From: Candidatus Wallbacteria bacterium | GTDB lineage: Bacteria; Muiribacteriota; JAQTZZ01 | Direction: 5' to 3' | Length of the DNA: 11,262 nt | NCBI GenBank assembly: GCA_028711905.1 | Contig: JAQTRI010000079.1 | Span: 1-11,262 of the forward strand | Part shown: positions 1 to 6,123 of the stretch, piece after piece | Layout: each line of letters opens with the position of its first letter | Position numbering within the stretch: position 1 is the stretch's first letter | The notes under the pieces: model-generated | Told to the model about the DNA's origin: nothing | Seen by the model: the letters and a program-made list of their open reading frames with translations, nothing else | Databases searched by the model: none | Made by a program: the position numbers and the translations under genes

Positions 1-328
1 AATGGTTTTGTCTGCGATTAATGCTGCTGCAACCGGTGAATTGAGCCTGTCTTTGTCCTTGAAACTCTGCACATTCCTGCCTCTTTCATTCTCTCTGCTG
101 GTGGCTTTTCTGATGCCTGCCTGCGACCTGGTACTGGACAGATTCTCAACTATCGCCAAAGCCTTTGTCTTGACCGGGTTCCTGACCACAGCCACCTTGT
201 TTTTGCCTGTGAATGAATCAGGAAAAACGGTGCTATTCTCTCTGATCTGCCTGGCAGCATCTCTGTTTTTGTATCTGTTTTTCAGCCGCAACAGTCTGAT
301 GTTATGGCGAGGATTGAACCGGAAATAA
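1..328 (+). CDS. Hydrophobic membrane protein, C-terminal part (probably 5'-truncated)
   Basis: The frame is open from the left edge to a TAA at 326-328. A methionine codon lies at position 2, but the true start is probably upstream of the window. The visible 108 residues hold about three hydrophobic segments: residues ~20-45, ~52-68 and ~77-95. They end in a short basic tail with the residues RGLNRK. This is the profile of the end of a polytopic inner-membrane protein, and a basic tail of this kind is seen in polysaccharide flippases among others. No family motif is visible, so the function is not assigned. The pilC-like gene follows in the same direction after a 67-bp gap. Nothing shows that the two share a job. 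Confidence 0.5.
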   Translation, partial: MVLSAINAAATGELSLSLSLKLCTFLPLSFSLLVAFLMPACDLVLDRFSTIAKAFVLTGFLTTATLFLPVNESGKTVLFSLICLAASLFLYLFFSRNSLMLWRGLNRK

Positions 329-372
329 CCTGCACGAATAAGAGAATCGGTTGAATCGTTATTCAATAAATA

Positions 373-386
373 CCGTTTTTAAACGG
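373..386 (+). repeat. Inverted repeat overlapping the pilC ribosome binding site
   Basis: CCGTTT at 373-378 is followed after TT by AAACGG at 381-386. In RNA the outer 5 bp can pair around a TTTA loop. The right arm contains the first two bases of the GGAGG at 385-389. It could mask the Shine-Dalgarno slightly, but the stem is short and may be chance. Confidence 0.35.
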
Positions 387-389
387 AGG
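385..389 (+). promoter_or_regulatory. Ribosome binding site of pilC-like gene
   Basis: GGAGG (continuing as GGAGGTGG to 392) lies 6 nt before the ATG at 396. This decides the start of the pilC-like gene. The same frame also contains a TTG at 351, which has no comparable site. Confidence 0.8.
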
Positions 390-395
390 TGGCAT

Positions 396-1595
396 ATGGG
401 TAAATTCGCTTACAAAGCCCGCTCGCGTGACGGCAAGACCATCAGCGGAGAAATGGAGGCCGATTCCAAGGATCTGGTGATTACCAGGCTCCGTGAAAAA
501 GGATTCTTTGTCACACAATGCAAAGAAAAGACAAAGGAAATCACCCTTTTTCAGCGCAAGGTCAAATCATACGAAGTGGCCGTATTCGCACGCCAGTTCG
601 CCACCATGATCGGCGCAGGCGTGCCTCTGGTCAAATGCCTCGGCATTCTTCACGAGCAGACGGAAAACCCGAGATTCCGCCAGGTGCTGGCCCGCATCAG
701 GTCCGATGTCGAGGGCGGCGCCACCTTTTCCAAGGCTCTGGAAAGATGCCCGGAGATTTTTTCCGAACTGTTCGTTGACTTAGTCAGAGCCGGTGAAGCC
801 GGCGGTATCCTTGACGAGATCCTCAACCGCCTCGCCAATTATCTCGAATCTTCAGAGCAGCTCAAGTCCAAGGTCAAGGGCGCTCTCACCTATCCGATCG
901 TGGTCGCCACTATTGCCGTAGGCGTTGTGTTCTTCCTGCTGACCTTTGTACTGCCCAACTTCAAGAACATCTTCCAGGGCATGGGTGATGCTGCATTACC
1001 ACTGCCCACTCGTGTGCTTCTTGGAGTCAGCGACTTTTTAAGCGCTTATTTTGTATTCATCCTTATGGGTCTGGCAGCTATGGCCTATGGTCTTAAACGC
1101 TTTTTCTGCACCAAGCAGGGCCGAAGAATCTGGGATACCAACCTGCTGATAATACCCATAATCGGGATGCTGGTCTGCAAGGTGGCCATCGCCAAATTTA
1201 CGCGCACACTGGGAACCCTGGTGTCCTCAGGCGTGCCTATTCTGCAAGCACTGGAAGTCACGGCTGCCACTGCCGGGAATGTCGTGATCTCCGATGCCAT
1301 CCACAAAACCAGGGTCAGTATCCGGGAAGGTGAAAGCATAGCTGAGCCGCTCAAAGCCAGCACTGTGTTCCCTCCCATGGTTGTGCAGATGATCGCAGTC
1401 GGAGAGGAAACCGGCGAACTGGACGGCATGCTGATCAAGATCGCTGAATTCTATGAGCAGGAAGTCGACACAGCCGTCAAGGGTCTGACCTCGATCATCG
1501 AGCCTGTCATCATTGTATTCATGGGCGTAGTGGTTGGCGGCATAGTTATGGCGATATTTCTACCGCTTCTTGATATCATAAATCGGGTCCCATAA
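396..1595 (+). CDS. pilC: Type IV pilus / type II secretion inner-membrane platform protein (PilC/GspF family)
   Basis: The product is a polytopic inner-membrane protein of 399 residues, the usual length for PilC/GspF. In this family it forms the platform that couples the cytoplasmic assembly ATPase to pilin or pseudopilin polymerisation. Two homologous T2SF domains are visible at residues ~62-187 and ~265-390. Each carries a G-V-P motif (GAGVPL at 74-79, SSGVPI at 277-282) and a G-E motif (RAGEAGG at 131-137, GEETGEL at 336-342). Membrane segments are at ~165-187, ~207-231 and ~368-392, and the last leads into FLPLLDI near the C terminus. The N-terminal ~50 residues match the usual cytoplasmic lead-in (FAYKARSRDGK). 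The ATG at 396 was chosen for its GGAGG. The prepilin gene follows downstream. No assembly ATPase, secretin or prepilin peptidase gene is in the window. The choice between PilC and GspF cannot be settled here. Confidence 0.95.
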   Translation: MGKFAYKARSRDGKTISGEMEADSKDLVITRLREKGFFVTQCKEKTKEITLFQRKVKSYEVAVFARQFATMIGAGVPLVKCLGILHEQTENPRFRQVLARIRSDVEGGATFSKALERCPEIFSELFVDLVRAGEAGGILDEILNRLANYLESSEQLKSKVKGALTYPIVVATIAVGVVFFLLTFVLPNFKNIFQGMGDAALPLPTRVLLGVSDFLSAYFVFILMGLAAMAYGLKRFFCTKQGRRIWDTNLLIIPIIGMLVCKVAIAKFTRTLGTLVSSGVPILQALEVTAATAGNVVISDAIHKTRVSIREGESIAEPLKASTVFPPMVVQMIAVGEETGELDGMLIKIAEFYEQEVDTAVKGLTSIIEPVIIVFMGVVVGGIVMAIFLPLLDIINRVP

Positions 1596-1622
1596 CGAAT
1601 ATCGTTTGCGCCCCATCAACAT

Positions 1623-1639
1623 TCAACCTGCAAGGTTGA
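1623..1639. repeat. 7-bp inverted repeat overlapping the prepilin promoter -35
   Basis: TCAACCT, a gca spacer and AGGTTGA form a perfect 7-bp inverted repeat. Its right arm contains most of the -35 hexamer (1636-1641). The position suits a small operator. It could also act as a weak hairpin after pilC, but no T-tract follows. Confidence 0.45.
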
Positions 1640-1664
1640 CGAAACCCTGTTTCCGTGTTATAAT
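1636..1664 (+). promoter_or_regulatory. Sigma70-type promoter of the prepilin gene
   Basis: The -35 is TTGACG at 1636-1641 and the -10 is TATAAT at 1659-1664, with a 17-nt spacer. A TG at 1656-1657 gives an extended -10. The predicted start of transcription is near 1671, leaving a leader of about 67 nt. The prepilin can therefore be made much more abundantly than PilC, as expected for a major pilin. Confidence 0.8.
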
Positions 1665-1681
1665 TGGTTCATACAGGGATA

Positions 1682-1703
1682 GGGACATCCGTTTTTCTGT
1701 CCC
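1682..1703 (+). other. Hairpin in the prepilin mRNA leader
   Basis: GGGACA at 1682-1687 pairs with TGTCCC at 1698-1703 around a 10-nt loop that contains five T residues. It would lie about 10 nt inside the predicted transcript, so it may stabilise the 5' end of the mRNA. This is inferred from base pairing only. Confidence 0.35.
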
Positions 1704-1722
1704 GAACCTGAATCGTTAAGGG

Positions 1723-1731
1723 AAGGGGGTG
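1723..1731 (+). promoter_or_regulatory. Ribosome binding site of the prepilin gene
   Basis: AAGGGGGTG differs from the ideal AAGGAGGTG at one base and ends 6 nt before the ATG at 1738. It argues against the GTG at 1729, which lies inside the site itself. Confidence 0.7.
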
Positions 1732-1737
1732 AAAATC

Positions 1738-2112
1738 ATGATGAAAAAAAGAATCAAGTTTCTCCGCGGCTTTACCCTGATCGAACTGATGATTGTTATT
1801 GCTATTATCGGAATTCTGGCCGCAATCGCTATCCCGAACTTCACAAAGGCGCGCTTGAAAGCCAAACAGAAAGCCTGTGTCGCCAACCTGAGAACCCTGG
1901 AGTCGGCTCTGGAAATGTACCTGATGGAGCACGCTTCCGAGGAAGCTCCGGCACTCTCTGTTGTGGCACCTTACATGCAGGGTCAGAAGTACCCGAAATG
2001 CCCGACAACAGACCAGGAAACCAGTTACAGCATTCAAGGAACTGTTACCACCAGCTTGTGGGTGGCCTGTTCAGTTCATGGGTCTGTGCATCATCAGATC
2101 GAACCGCAATGA
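1738..2112 (+). CDS. Type IV pilin-like prepilin (N-methylation/GspG-like)
   Basis: This is a 124-residue prepilin with a short basic leader. The prepilin peptidase site is the G^F bond (residues 11/12) in RGFTLIELMIVIAIIGILAA. Glu+5 of the mature protein, needed for N-methylation and assembly, is present. The first ~25 mature residues form the hydrophobic assembly helix, ending at AIPNF. The mature protein is about 113 residues, short for a major pilin but common in GspG-like and simple pilins. Three cysteines are present. A CP motif and a late C-S-V-H-G motif probably form the C-terminal disulfide loop seen in many small pilins. ATG1738 was preferred over ATG1741 and GTG1729 by its distance from the ribosome binding site. 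It has its own promoter and terminator. It could be a major pilin or a pseudopilin; the strong promoter favours the former. Confidence 0.93.
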   Translation: MMKKRIKFLRGFTLIELMIVIAIIGILAAIAIPNFTKARLKAKQKACVANLRTLESALEMYLMEHASEEAPALSVVAPYMQGQKYPKCPTTDQETSYSIQGTVTTSLWVACSVHGSVHHQIEPQ

Positions 2113-2130
2113 TCTGAAGCTTGTTTTCGC

Positions 2131-2162
2131 AAAGACCGGGATTCTTTCCCGGTCTTTTTTTT
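2131..2162 (+). terminator. Rho-independent terminator after the prepilin gene
   Basis: AAAGACCGGGA at 2131-2141 pairs perfectly with TCCCGGTCTTT at 2147-2157 around a 5-nt TTCTT loop. The T-run continues to 2162. It lies between two convergent genes. For the minus-strand operon the same hairpin is followed by only three T, so termination in that direction would be weaker. Confidence 0.93.
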
Positions 2163-2163
2163 G

Positions 2164-3555
2164 TCAGTTTTTCGTTGTGGCTTTGAGATGTTCCCGATAA
2201 ATTTCAGCCATTCTTCTTTCCCCTGCATCCACCTCACCGTTTCGGTCTATATCTTCGCACCCTGCTTCAAGCAATCTAATTGTTTCCATGCCGAATAAAA
2301 AATTCTGGAATCTCTGTTTTTGCTTCTCCAGTTCAACAGCCTGAGCCTTATCATTGCATCCGGTGATATAAGTGAACGAGTAATCGGAAAAAACAGCCAT
2401 GGAAAAAAGTACCACCCCAACGACAACACCGAGTCTTTTTTTCCAATGCAGAAGGCTCAAACCAAAAGCCGCAAGAAAAGAGGCTGGAACAAGCAGGGGC
2501 AGAAATTTTCTGCCAACCATGGCCTGTTGCGGCGGAACGATAGAATAAGAAAGAAAAAAGATAAAATACACCAGAAACCAGCAGAAAAAGAACTCTCGTG
2601 GTCCCGGTTTTTTCAGTGACAAGTCACAGGCCCCAAGCGGTACAAGCATCAACAAAGGAAATCCGAGCAAGATAACGGGCAGCACTTCATGAAAATTGCG
2701 CCAGATAAGAGACAGGTCGAAGAATCCCCTGCCCCAGCCGATCAACGGAGAATTGCTCCCTGTATTGATCAGCACGCGCTGGTTATAACCTGTTACACAA
2801 GGGGAGCCGAACATGTGCTGATAATACAGCAGAAGCGGAATTACAGCGATGCAAAAAGCAGTCAGAAAAACAGCCACCCGCATGATACTTACCTTCCTGC
2901 ATCCAAAAAATCTGATCCCTTCCCAGAGAAGAATCACGGACAGAGCAAAAACTCCCGTGTTCCTGAATGTTGTGGAAATCCCCACCAGCAATCCAGACCA
3001 AAACGGAAGCGTCAATCCTTCCCTGTTTTCAGAGAGCAGATAAATGATCAACCCGGCACTCAGCAACATCGCGCTTGAATAATCATCCATGTATATCTTG
3101 TGGGACAGTATCATCGCGGTTGGAGCTGTGAGAAACAGGACCGCAAAAATCAGCAGTGTGTCTCCATCCCTGCTCTCTGCTGATTCAATTGTAAATGTCG
3201 ATGCATGAGAAAGGATCAGCGTCAGCAGGGCCAGTGAAAGTATGGAGGCCGAAAAAGCTGACAACCCGATTTTACCGAGCACAGCCAGCCAGATTCCATA
3301 TCCCGGAGACCTGGTAAAGACATACCTTCCCCTGATATCCCTGGTAAGCGATGTAAGCTTCTCGAATGGGGAGACTCTATCAGCCTCTTCTTCCTGCATA
3401 TACATCCGCCCCTGTGCATAGATTTCTGCTGAAATTCTGTGAACATCGTCACTCTCGGTAAAATTCCGGGGCAGAATGTGGAGAAAAATGTTCACCAGCA
3501 GAAAAAGTCCGCAAACCCTGATCAGATTTGTCCGATCCATTTCCCGGCCATCCAT
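2164..3555 (-). CDS. Multi-pass membrane protein resembling GT-C glycosyltransferases, with C-terminal EF-hand-like loop
   Basis: The protein has 463 residues, with a membrane segment at ~10-28 and about nine more between ~85 and ~390. The first extracytoplasmic loop carries E35-S-D37-D38. A second acidic pair, M-D157-D158, lies at the start of a later segment. Paired acidic residues in the first loop and the many-helix layout are typical of GT-C enzymes (ArnT/PMT-like), which use lipid-linked sugars outside the inner membrane. This is a topology-based inference, not a clear family match. The soluble tail holds D435-I-D-R-N-G-E-V-D-A-G-E446, which fits the 12-residue EF-hand calcium loop and is flanked by predicted helices. 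The start is uncertain. ATG3555 leaves an 11-bp gap after the upstream gene, ATG3540 is possible, and TTG3603 would overlap that gene. No strong ribosome binding site decides. It is the last gene of the operon. Confidence 0.7.
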   Translation of the reverse strand: MDGREMDRTNLIRVCGLFLLVNIFLHILPRNFTESDDVHRISAEIYAQGRMYMQEEEADRVSPFEKLTSLTRDIRGRYVFTRSPGYGIWLAVLGKIGLSAFSASILSLALLTLILSHASTFTIESAESRDGDTLLIFAVLFLTAPTAMILSHKIYMDDYSSAMLLSAGLIIYLLSENREGLTLPFWSGLLVGISTTFRNTGVFALSVILLWEGIRFFGCRKVSIMRVAVFLTAFCIAVIPLLLYYQHMFGSPCVTGYNQRVLINTGSNSPLIGWGRGFFDLSLIWRNFHEVLPVILLGFPLLMLVPLGACDLSLKKPGPREFFFCWFLVYFIFFLSYSIVPPQQAMVGRKFLPLLVPASFLAAFGLSLLHWKKRLGVVVGVVLFSMAVFSDYSFTYITGCNDKAQAVELEKQKQRFQNFLFGMETIRLLEAGCEDIDRNGEVDAGERRMAEIYREHLKATTKN

Positions 3556-3566
3556 TCTGTTTTTTA

Positions 3567-4526
3567 TCAGGATAACTCCGCGGGCTTCTTTCCACAAACG
3601 CAATCAGCTGTATCTGCGCCGCAATAGCGTTCCAGTTTTGCCACAGCCGCCATGTGAACAAATCCGGCGAGAATAATTCCGGCAATCACATCGATCAAAT
3701 AATGGTATCTAAGAAAAACACATGCCACCCAAAGACTTGTAATCAAAGGAAACATCACCAAAAAAATTGGTTTCCCGTATCTCCATGCCGAGAAAAGGCA
3801 CAAAGCCGTCAGTCCGGTGTGCAGAGACGGGAAACAATCTCTGGGCAGCCTGGCCAGATTGATAAATCCGTCTGTCAGGTCAGCCACAGCGCCTCCGCCC
3901 AAAGCCAGAGTGTACCAGTGGGGAAACGCAAACCTTGGTCCTACCGCCGGTAACAGAAGGTAACCCATGCATCCGATGCTTTCTGTGATGACAAAACAGA
4001 GCATCAGCATTCGGAAAGCCAGGGAATTGCCTTTAACATAGTAGTACAATGCCACTACCGGCGGGATAACAATAAAGGATAGATAAGCGAATGAAAGCCA
4101 CTCCACCAGAAAAGGCACAGCAATAAATCTCTCCAGCCAGACAGATGGCCGGCATCCGAACAGCCGTTCATCCCATGCTGCAAGCAGTGCATCGCGGTCG
4201 CTGGCGACAATAAAATGATTCAAGCCATCGTAAAAACCGTAGTACATGGACAGAATGATAAGAAAAGGAAACCAGTCCCTCAGGACCGCCACAAATTTTG
4301 CCGTTGACGGCTTTTCTGAGAAAAAGTATGAAAACGCTTCCTTGAAAAGTATCAACACAAAAGGCAGCAGAAAATAATAAAATGTCATGGCCATGCCACG
4401 ATTGACTCGTTCGCTCCTTATGTATGCGGCAAAATAAATGAGTCCGACTGTCAGAACATAACCGGCAGCAATGTAATCTTCAAGGCGAAGACCGGATAAA
4501 ATCCTGCCCGTTTTTTTTATATTCAT
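3567..4526 (-). CDS. PAP2 / Aur1-like membrane phosphotransferase or phosphatase
   Basis: This 319-residue protein has about six to seven membrane segments. It carries the PAP2 acid-phosphatase-like core in order: a GPRF element at 196-199, C-F-P-S-L-H-T-G at 231-238 with catalytic-type H236, and R273-Y-H275-Y-L-I-D279-V, the usual R-x-H-x3-D block. A D-E-R-L-F-G-x-R-P stretch at 119-127 resembles the PAP2_3 group that includes inositol-phosphoceramide synthase Aur1. Such enzymes hydrolyse lipid phosphates or move a phospho-headgroup between lipids at the outer face of the membrane. The substrate cannot be told. The C-terminal tail has three cysteines (C302, C309, C311), which is unusual. ATG4526 has GGAG 7 nt upstream and lies inside the preceding TPR gene, giving a 47-bp overlap that suggests translational coupling. 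The GT-C-like gene follows. Confidence 0.85.
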   Translation of the reverse strand: MNIKKTGRILSGLRLEDYIAAGYVLTVGLIYFAAYIRSERVNRGMAMTFYYFLLPFVLILFKEAFSYFFSEKPSTAKFVAVLRDWFPFLIILSMYYGFYDGLNHFIVASDRDALLAAWDERLFGCRPSVWLERFIAVPFLVEWLSFAYLSFIVIPPVVALYYYVKGNSLAFRMLMLCFVITESIGCMGYLLLPAVGPRFAFPHWYTLALGGGAVADLTDGFINLARLPRDCFPSLHTGLTALCLFSAWRYGKPIFLVMFPLITSLWVACVFLRYHYLIDVIAGIILAGFVHMAAVAKLERYCGADTADCVCGKKPAELS

Positions 4527-5301
4527 TCCTCAACTCCAGGACCCGTCGTTCAACAGCAGGATCCACTCCATACAATCTCCCGATTTCATCAAGCGCAGAA
4601 AGCACCTTTTCCGTATTACCGGACTGCCTGAACAACTCCACCATCTGCCATCGGATAAGTGCCCCAAATTTTCCTTCCAGTTCAAGAGCTTGACACAATT
4701 CTTTCTCAGCTTCAGCATATTGCCCCTGAAGTTGATGAAGAATTCCCAGATAAAAAAAGGCGAAACCCGGCTTTGAAGCGTTATCCCTGGCATAAGCCAG
4801 AATTCGGCCGGCCTTGTCGGTTTCCCCTGATTCCAGAAGCAGATGCCCATAGTATATCCCCATCTCAGGGCTGAGACTTCGTCTGTTTTCCAGTGCCTGA
4901 AACCAGGGCAGGGCTTCGGCAGGCGGCCTGACCGCGTATGAGGCAAAAGCTAAACGATCCAGGATCGCATTGTTGGAAGGGGCCATGTTGTAGGCAGTCA
5001 GAAATTCCTCATAGGCAAGATCGTGACGACCGGAAGAAAGACTCTGAAACCCGTAATAAAAATATATGTAGGACGCCATGGGCCGGAGACATACAATCAT
5101 CAGCCAGGCCGCGGCAATACTTGCGGATATAAAAATCAGCACCGGCCCCGGATCATGTTTTTTTCCAGCGGCAAGGCGCTGCAACTTGAACCATTTGACA
5201 CAGACAAAGTAGCCCATCAACCCAAAGGAAAGCACCAGCATGTATTTCAAGTTACTGTGAAAAAAAGACAAAACCAGGTTCCACCACAAATCAGTTTTCA
5301 C
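4480..5301 (-). CDS. Membrane-anchored TPR-repeat protein, second of a tandem paralogous pair
   Basis: The protein has 273 residues. Two hydrophobic segments lie near the N terminus, at ~18-36 and ~52-72, followed by a long alpha-helical region (~78-265). That region has tetratricopeptide-like repeats such as Y-Y-G-F-Q-S-L-S-S-G-R-H-D-L-A-Y-E-E-F at 82-100 and Y-L-G-I-L-H-Q-L-Q-G-Q-Y-A-E-A-E-K at 184-200. TPR domains normally hold protein partners, so a scaffold for an envelope machine is plausible, but no function is known. It aligns along its whole length with the gene just upstream, including shared Y-Y-(F/Y)-G-(F/L)-Q and R-W-x-x-V-x-L-F elements. The start is GTG5301 in a GTGA overlap with the upstream stop, preceded by a G-rich ribosome binding site. 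Its 3' end overlaps the PAP2 gene by 47 bp. Confidence 0.8.
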   Translation of the reverse strand: MKTDLWWNLVLSFFHSNLKYMLVLSFGLMGYFVCVKWFKLQRLAAGKKHDPGPVLIFISASIAAAWLMIVCLRPMASYIYFYYGFQSLSSGRHDLAYEEFLTAYNMAPSNNAILDRLAFASYAVRPPAEALPWFQALENRRSLSPEMGIYYGHLLLESGETDKAGRILAYARDNASKPGFAFFYLGILHQLQGQYAEAEKELCQALELEGKFGALIRWQMVELFRQSGNTEKVLSALDEIGRLYGVDPAVERRVLELRNEYKKNGQDFIRSSP

Positions 5302-6122
5302 TGGCCCCCCTCATTCGTGGAGTTAATAACAGGGGAATCCCCAGGTGTGTACTCTCTATTTTTATGCTCTGACAAGAACTCTCCAGCCTGTTTGACGATA
5401 TCCCGTTCAGGACCTGGCTCCCTGATGATCGTCTCTGCCAAATCCCGGGCCTCAACTGTTCTCCCCGCGGCCTGAAAAAGCTTAACCTGCTCCCAGCGAA
5501 CCATGTTCTTAAAGGAACCGGCATTGGCCAGAGCCTGAGAAAAATATTTTTCTGCACAGCAAAAATCATTCCCGGACATTAAACATCTCCCGAGATAATA
5601 GTCTGCCAGCATCGGATTGTACGCGTGATCACGGGCTTCGCTGAAATGGGATGACGATTCGGGAATCCTGCCGCTCTCAAACAATGCAATGCCATACCTG
5701 ATCCTGGTGTCAGGAGACATTTCACGGATCAGGGAAAATTGTTCGGCTGCTTCAGCATATTTTTTTTTGACCAGCAGGGTTTCGGCTAAGCGCTTGCGGA
5801 ATCCGTCGTTACCTGGGTAAAGCCTGACAGCCTCGTAGAATTCTTCGCATGCCGCTTCAAACTGGTATTCAGAGATGCACTGCAATCCAAAATAATAATA
5901 AAAATAACCTGACAGAGTCCTCATGGGAAAAATCATCCCGCTGAAAAAAAACAATGCTGCCAGAATCAGCAGTATTCTTCTATTAAAATTTCCGGCCGCA
6001 CGAAGTGCGCCTTTGGCCAGCATGAAAAAAGCCATCAGCGAAAATGACAGCAACAGCAGATGAAACAGTCCATTCTTCAGAAAAGTCAGCGCAAATTCCC
6101 ACATAAATCTGGAGTTCAGCAT
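5298..6122 (-). CDS. Membrane-anchored TPR-repeat protein, first of a tandem paralogous pair
   Basis: The protein has 274 residues with the same plan as its downstream paralogue. Hydrophobic segments lie at ~17-37 and ~49-66, then an aromatic run (GYFYYYFG, 72-79), then TPR-like helices from ~74 to ~255. Examples are F-E-A-A-C-E-E-F-Y-E-A-V at 88-99 and Y-Y-L-G-R-C-L-M-S-G-N-D-F-C-C-A-E-K-Y-F at 175-194. A short hydrophilic tail follows. The ATG lies one base after the mnmE stop (TGATATG), so it is likely translated by coupling; only a weak AGG is visible upstream. A second methionine at residue 7 is an alternative start. The function is unknown. A helper of membrane-protein assembly is conceivable from its place behind yidC/jag, but this is inference. 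Confidence 0.8.
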   Translation of the reverse strand: MLNSRFMWEFALTFLKNGLFHLLLLSFSLMAFFMLAKGALRAAGNFNRRILLILAALFFFSGMIFPMRTLSGYFYYYFGLQCISEYQFEAACEEFYEAVRLYPGNDGFRKRLAETLLVKKKYAEAAEQFSLIREMSPDTRIRYGIALFESGRIPESSSHFSEARDHAYNPMLADYYLGRCLMSGNDFCCAEKYFSQALANAGSFKNMVRWEQVKLFQAAGRTVEARDLAETIIREPGPERDIVKQAGEFLSEHKNREYTPGDSPVINSTNEGGQ

Positions 6123-6123
6123 A

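Noticed and set aside
351..395. Upstream TTG start for the pilC-like gene
   Set aside because: It would add 15 residues not expected for the family and lacks a ribosome binding site, while ATG396 has GGAGG 6 nt upstream.
1085..1438. 117-codon open frame on the minus strand inside pilC
   Set aside because: It is an antisense shadow of a well-supported coding region and shows no family motif or ribosome binding site.
1669..2037. 122-codon minus-strand open frame across the prepilin gene
   Set aside because: The opposite strand encodes an unmistakable prepilin with promoter, ribosome binding site and terminator.
3556..3603. TTG3603 start for the GT-C-like gene
   Set aside because: It overlaps the PAP2 gene by 37 bp and adds a charged lead without a clear ribosome binding site; ATG3555 or ATG3540 fits the membrane topology better.
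5023..5475. 150-codon open frame on the plus strand across the two TPR genes
   Set aside because: It is antisense to two overlapping genes with clear paralogy; its product is low-complexity and basic, without recognisable motifs.
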